DNA of 64,000 bases from positions 1 through 64,000 of the forward strand of contig NZ_JAUJZH010000012.1 of the NCBI RefSeq assembly GCF_030486595.1, in the 5' to 3' direction. Shown piece after piece: positions 63,890 to 64,000 of the stretch. The DNA is from Variovorax ginsengisoli. Its GTDB lineage: Bacteria > Pseudomonadota > Gammaproteobacteria > Burkholderiales > Burkholderiaceae_C. The notes under the pieces are model-generated. The model was given only the letters and a program-made list of their open reading frames with translations, made no database searches and had not been told where the DNA came from. A program made the position numbers and the translations under genes. Position 1 is the stretch's first letter, and the number at the start of each line of letters is the position of its first letter.

Positions 63890-64000
63890 GCCTTCAACTG
63901 CGACTTCATGCCGATGCCCGCGATGGCGGCCACCAGGCACCATCGCGAGAAATCGCCCGGCGGCACGTGGGTCCAGTCCCAGTCATGGCGAGAGCGGTTT
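63890..64000 (-). pseudogene. YeiH-like putative sulfate exporter, C-terminal fragment
   Basis: The minus strand entering from the right edge reads WDWTHVPPGDFSRWCLVAAI then AGIGMKSQLKALVTIG, which resembles the last-but-one helix of YeiH-family transporters. After VTIG the expected final helices are absent; the frame runs into unrelated sequence and on into the antisense of the ferritin gene. The gene therefore appears 3'-truncated at about 63888. The upstream part is outside the window. Confidence 0.35.

Noticed and set aside
63460..63966. A 168-codon minus-strand frame opposite the ferritin gene
   Set aside because: Only its first residues resemble a YeiH-like protein; the rest is antisense to the ferritin gene, so it is not a full gene. 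The fragment is reported as a truncated relic instead.

Overview
The window is high-GC DNA (about two thirds G+C by eye) with dense, tightly overlapping operons. It carries eight Bug-type periplasmic receptors, class III CoA-transferases, LysR/IclR/DeoR/Lrp regulators and peripheral catabolic operons. This points to a betaproteobacterium of the order Burkholderiales, most like Comamonadaceae such as Variovorax. The taxon is inferred from gene content and protein style; no rRNA or other marker gene is present.

Layout. 1-3250 is a mobile-element graveyard: the tail of an IS5-type transposase, a broken phage scaffold-protease-like gene, a decayed tyrosine integrase, and a complete-looking ISKra4-type element with perfect 23-bp ends but a scrambled transposase. 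3557-6628 holds a LysR regulator, a class III CoA-transferase and a crotonase. 6875-13677 is a plus-strand operon for an organic or sugar acid: Bug receptor, FAH-family dehydratase/hydrolase, beta-hydroxyacid dehydrogenase, FMN alpha-hydroxyacid oxidase, second Bug receptor, aldehyde dehydrogenase. Facing it across a shared hairpin is a nine-gene minus-strand operon (22060 to 13717): carbohydrate-type ABC importer, amidohydrolase, Bug receptor, NIPSNAP protein, RraA-like aldolase and a second amidohydrolase. 22227-31121 mixes IS fragments (IS3, IS5/IS1182-like, IS110, IS256) with an HDOD signalling protein, a YtcJ-like amidohydrolase, a membrane-bound CadC-like regulator and a thioesterase.

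31155-34689 is a decaying catabolic cluster: SDR, Bug, SDR and IclR genes each carry a frameshift or deletion beside an intact NIPSNAP gene. Then come an epoxide hydrolase, a GH63-like glucosidase overlapping a GH13 enzyme, a DUF1488-like gene, a LysR fragment, an acyl-CoA ligase with a Bug receptor, and a Bug receptor with a D-2-hydroxyacid dehydrogenase.

47379-53151 is a coherent aromatic amino acid module: Lrp/AsnC regulator, divergent TrpXYZ-type ABC importer, a Glu/Leu/Phe/Val-type amino acid dehydrogenase and 4-hydroxyphenylpyruvate dioxygenase. 53276-57887 holds a hemerythrin-like protein and a LysR gene divergent from Bug, an Ldh2-family dehydrogenase and a leaderless solute-binding-fold protein. 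57940-63311 is a four-carbon sugar-acid module: OtnK-type kinase and OtnC-type aldolase diverge from a SAF-domain oxidoreductase, a DeoR regulator and a Bug receptor, with operator-like repeats between them. The window ends with a ferritin-like gene and a truncated YeiH-like transporter.

No tRNA, rRNA or CRISPR array was recognised. All functions are read from sequence motifs and context; no database search was run.
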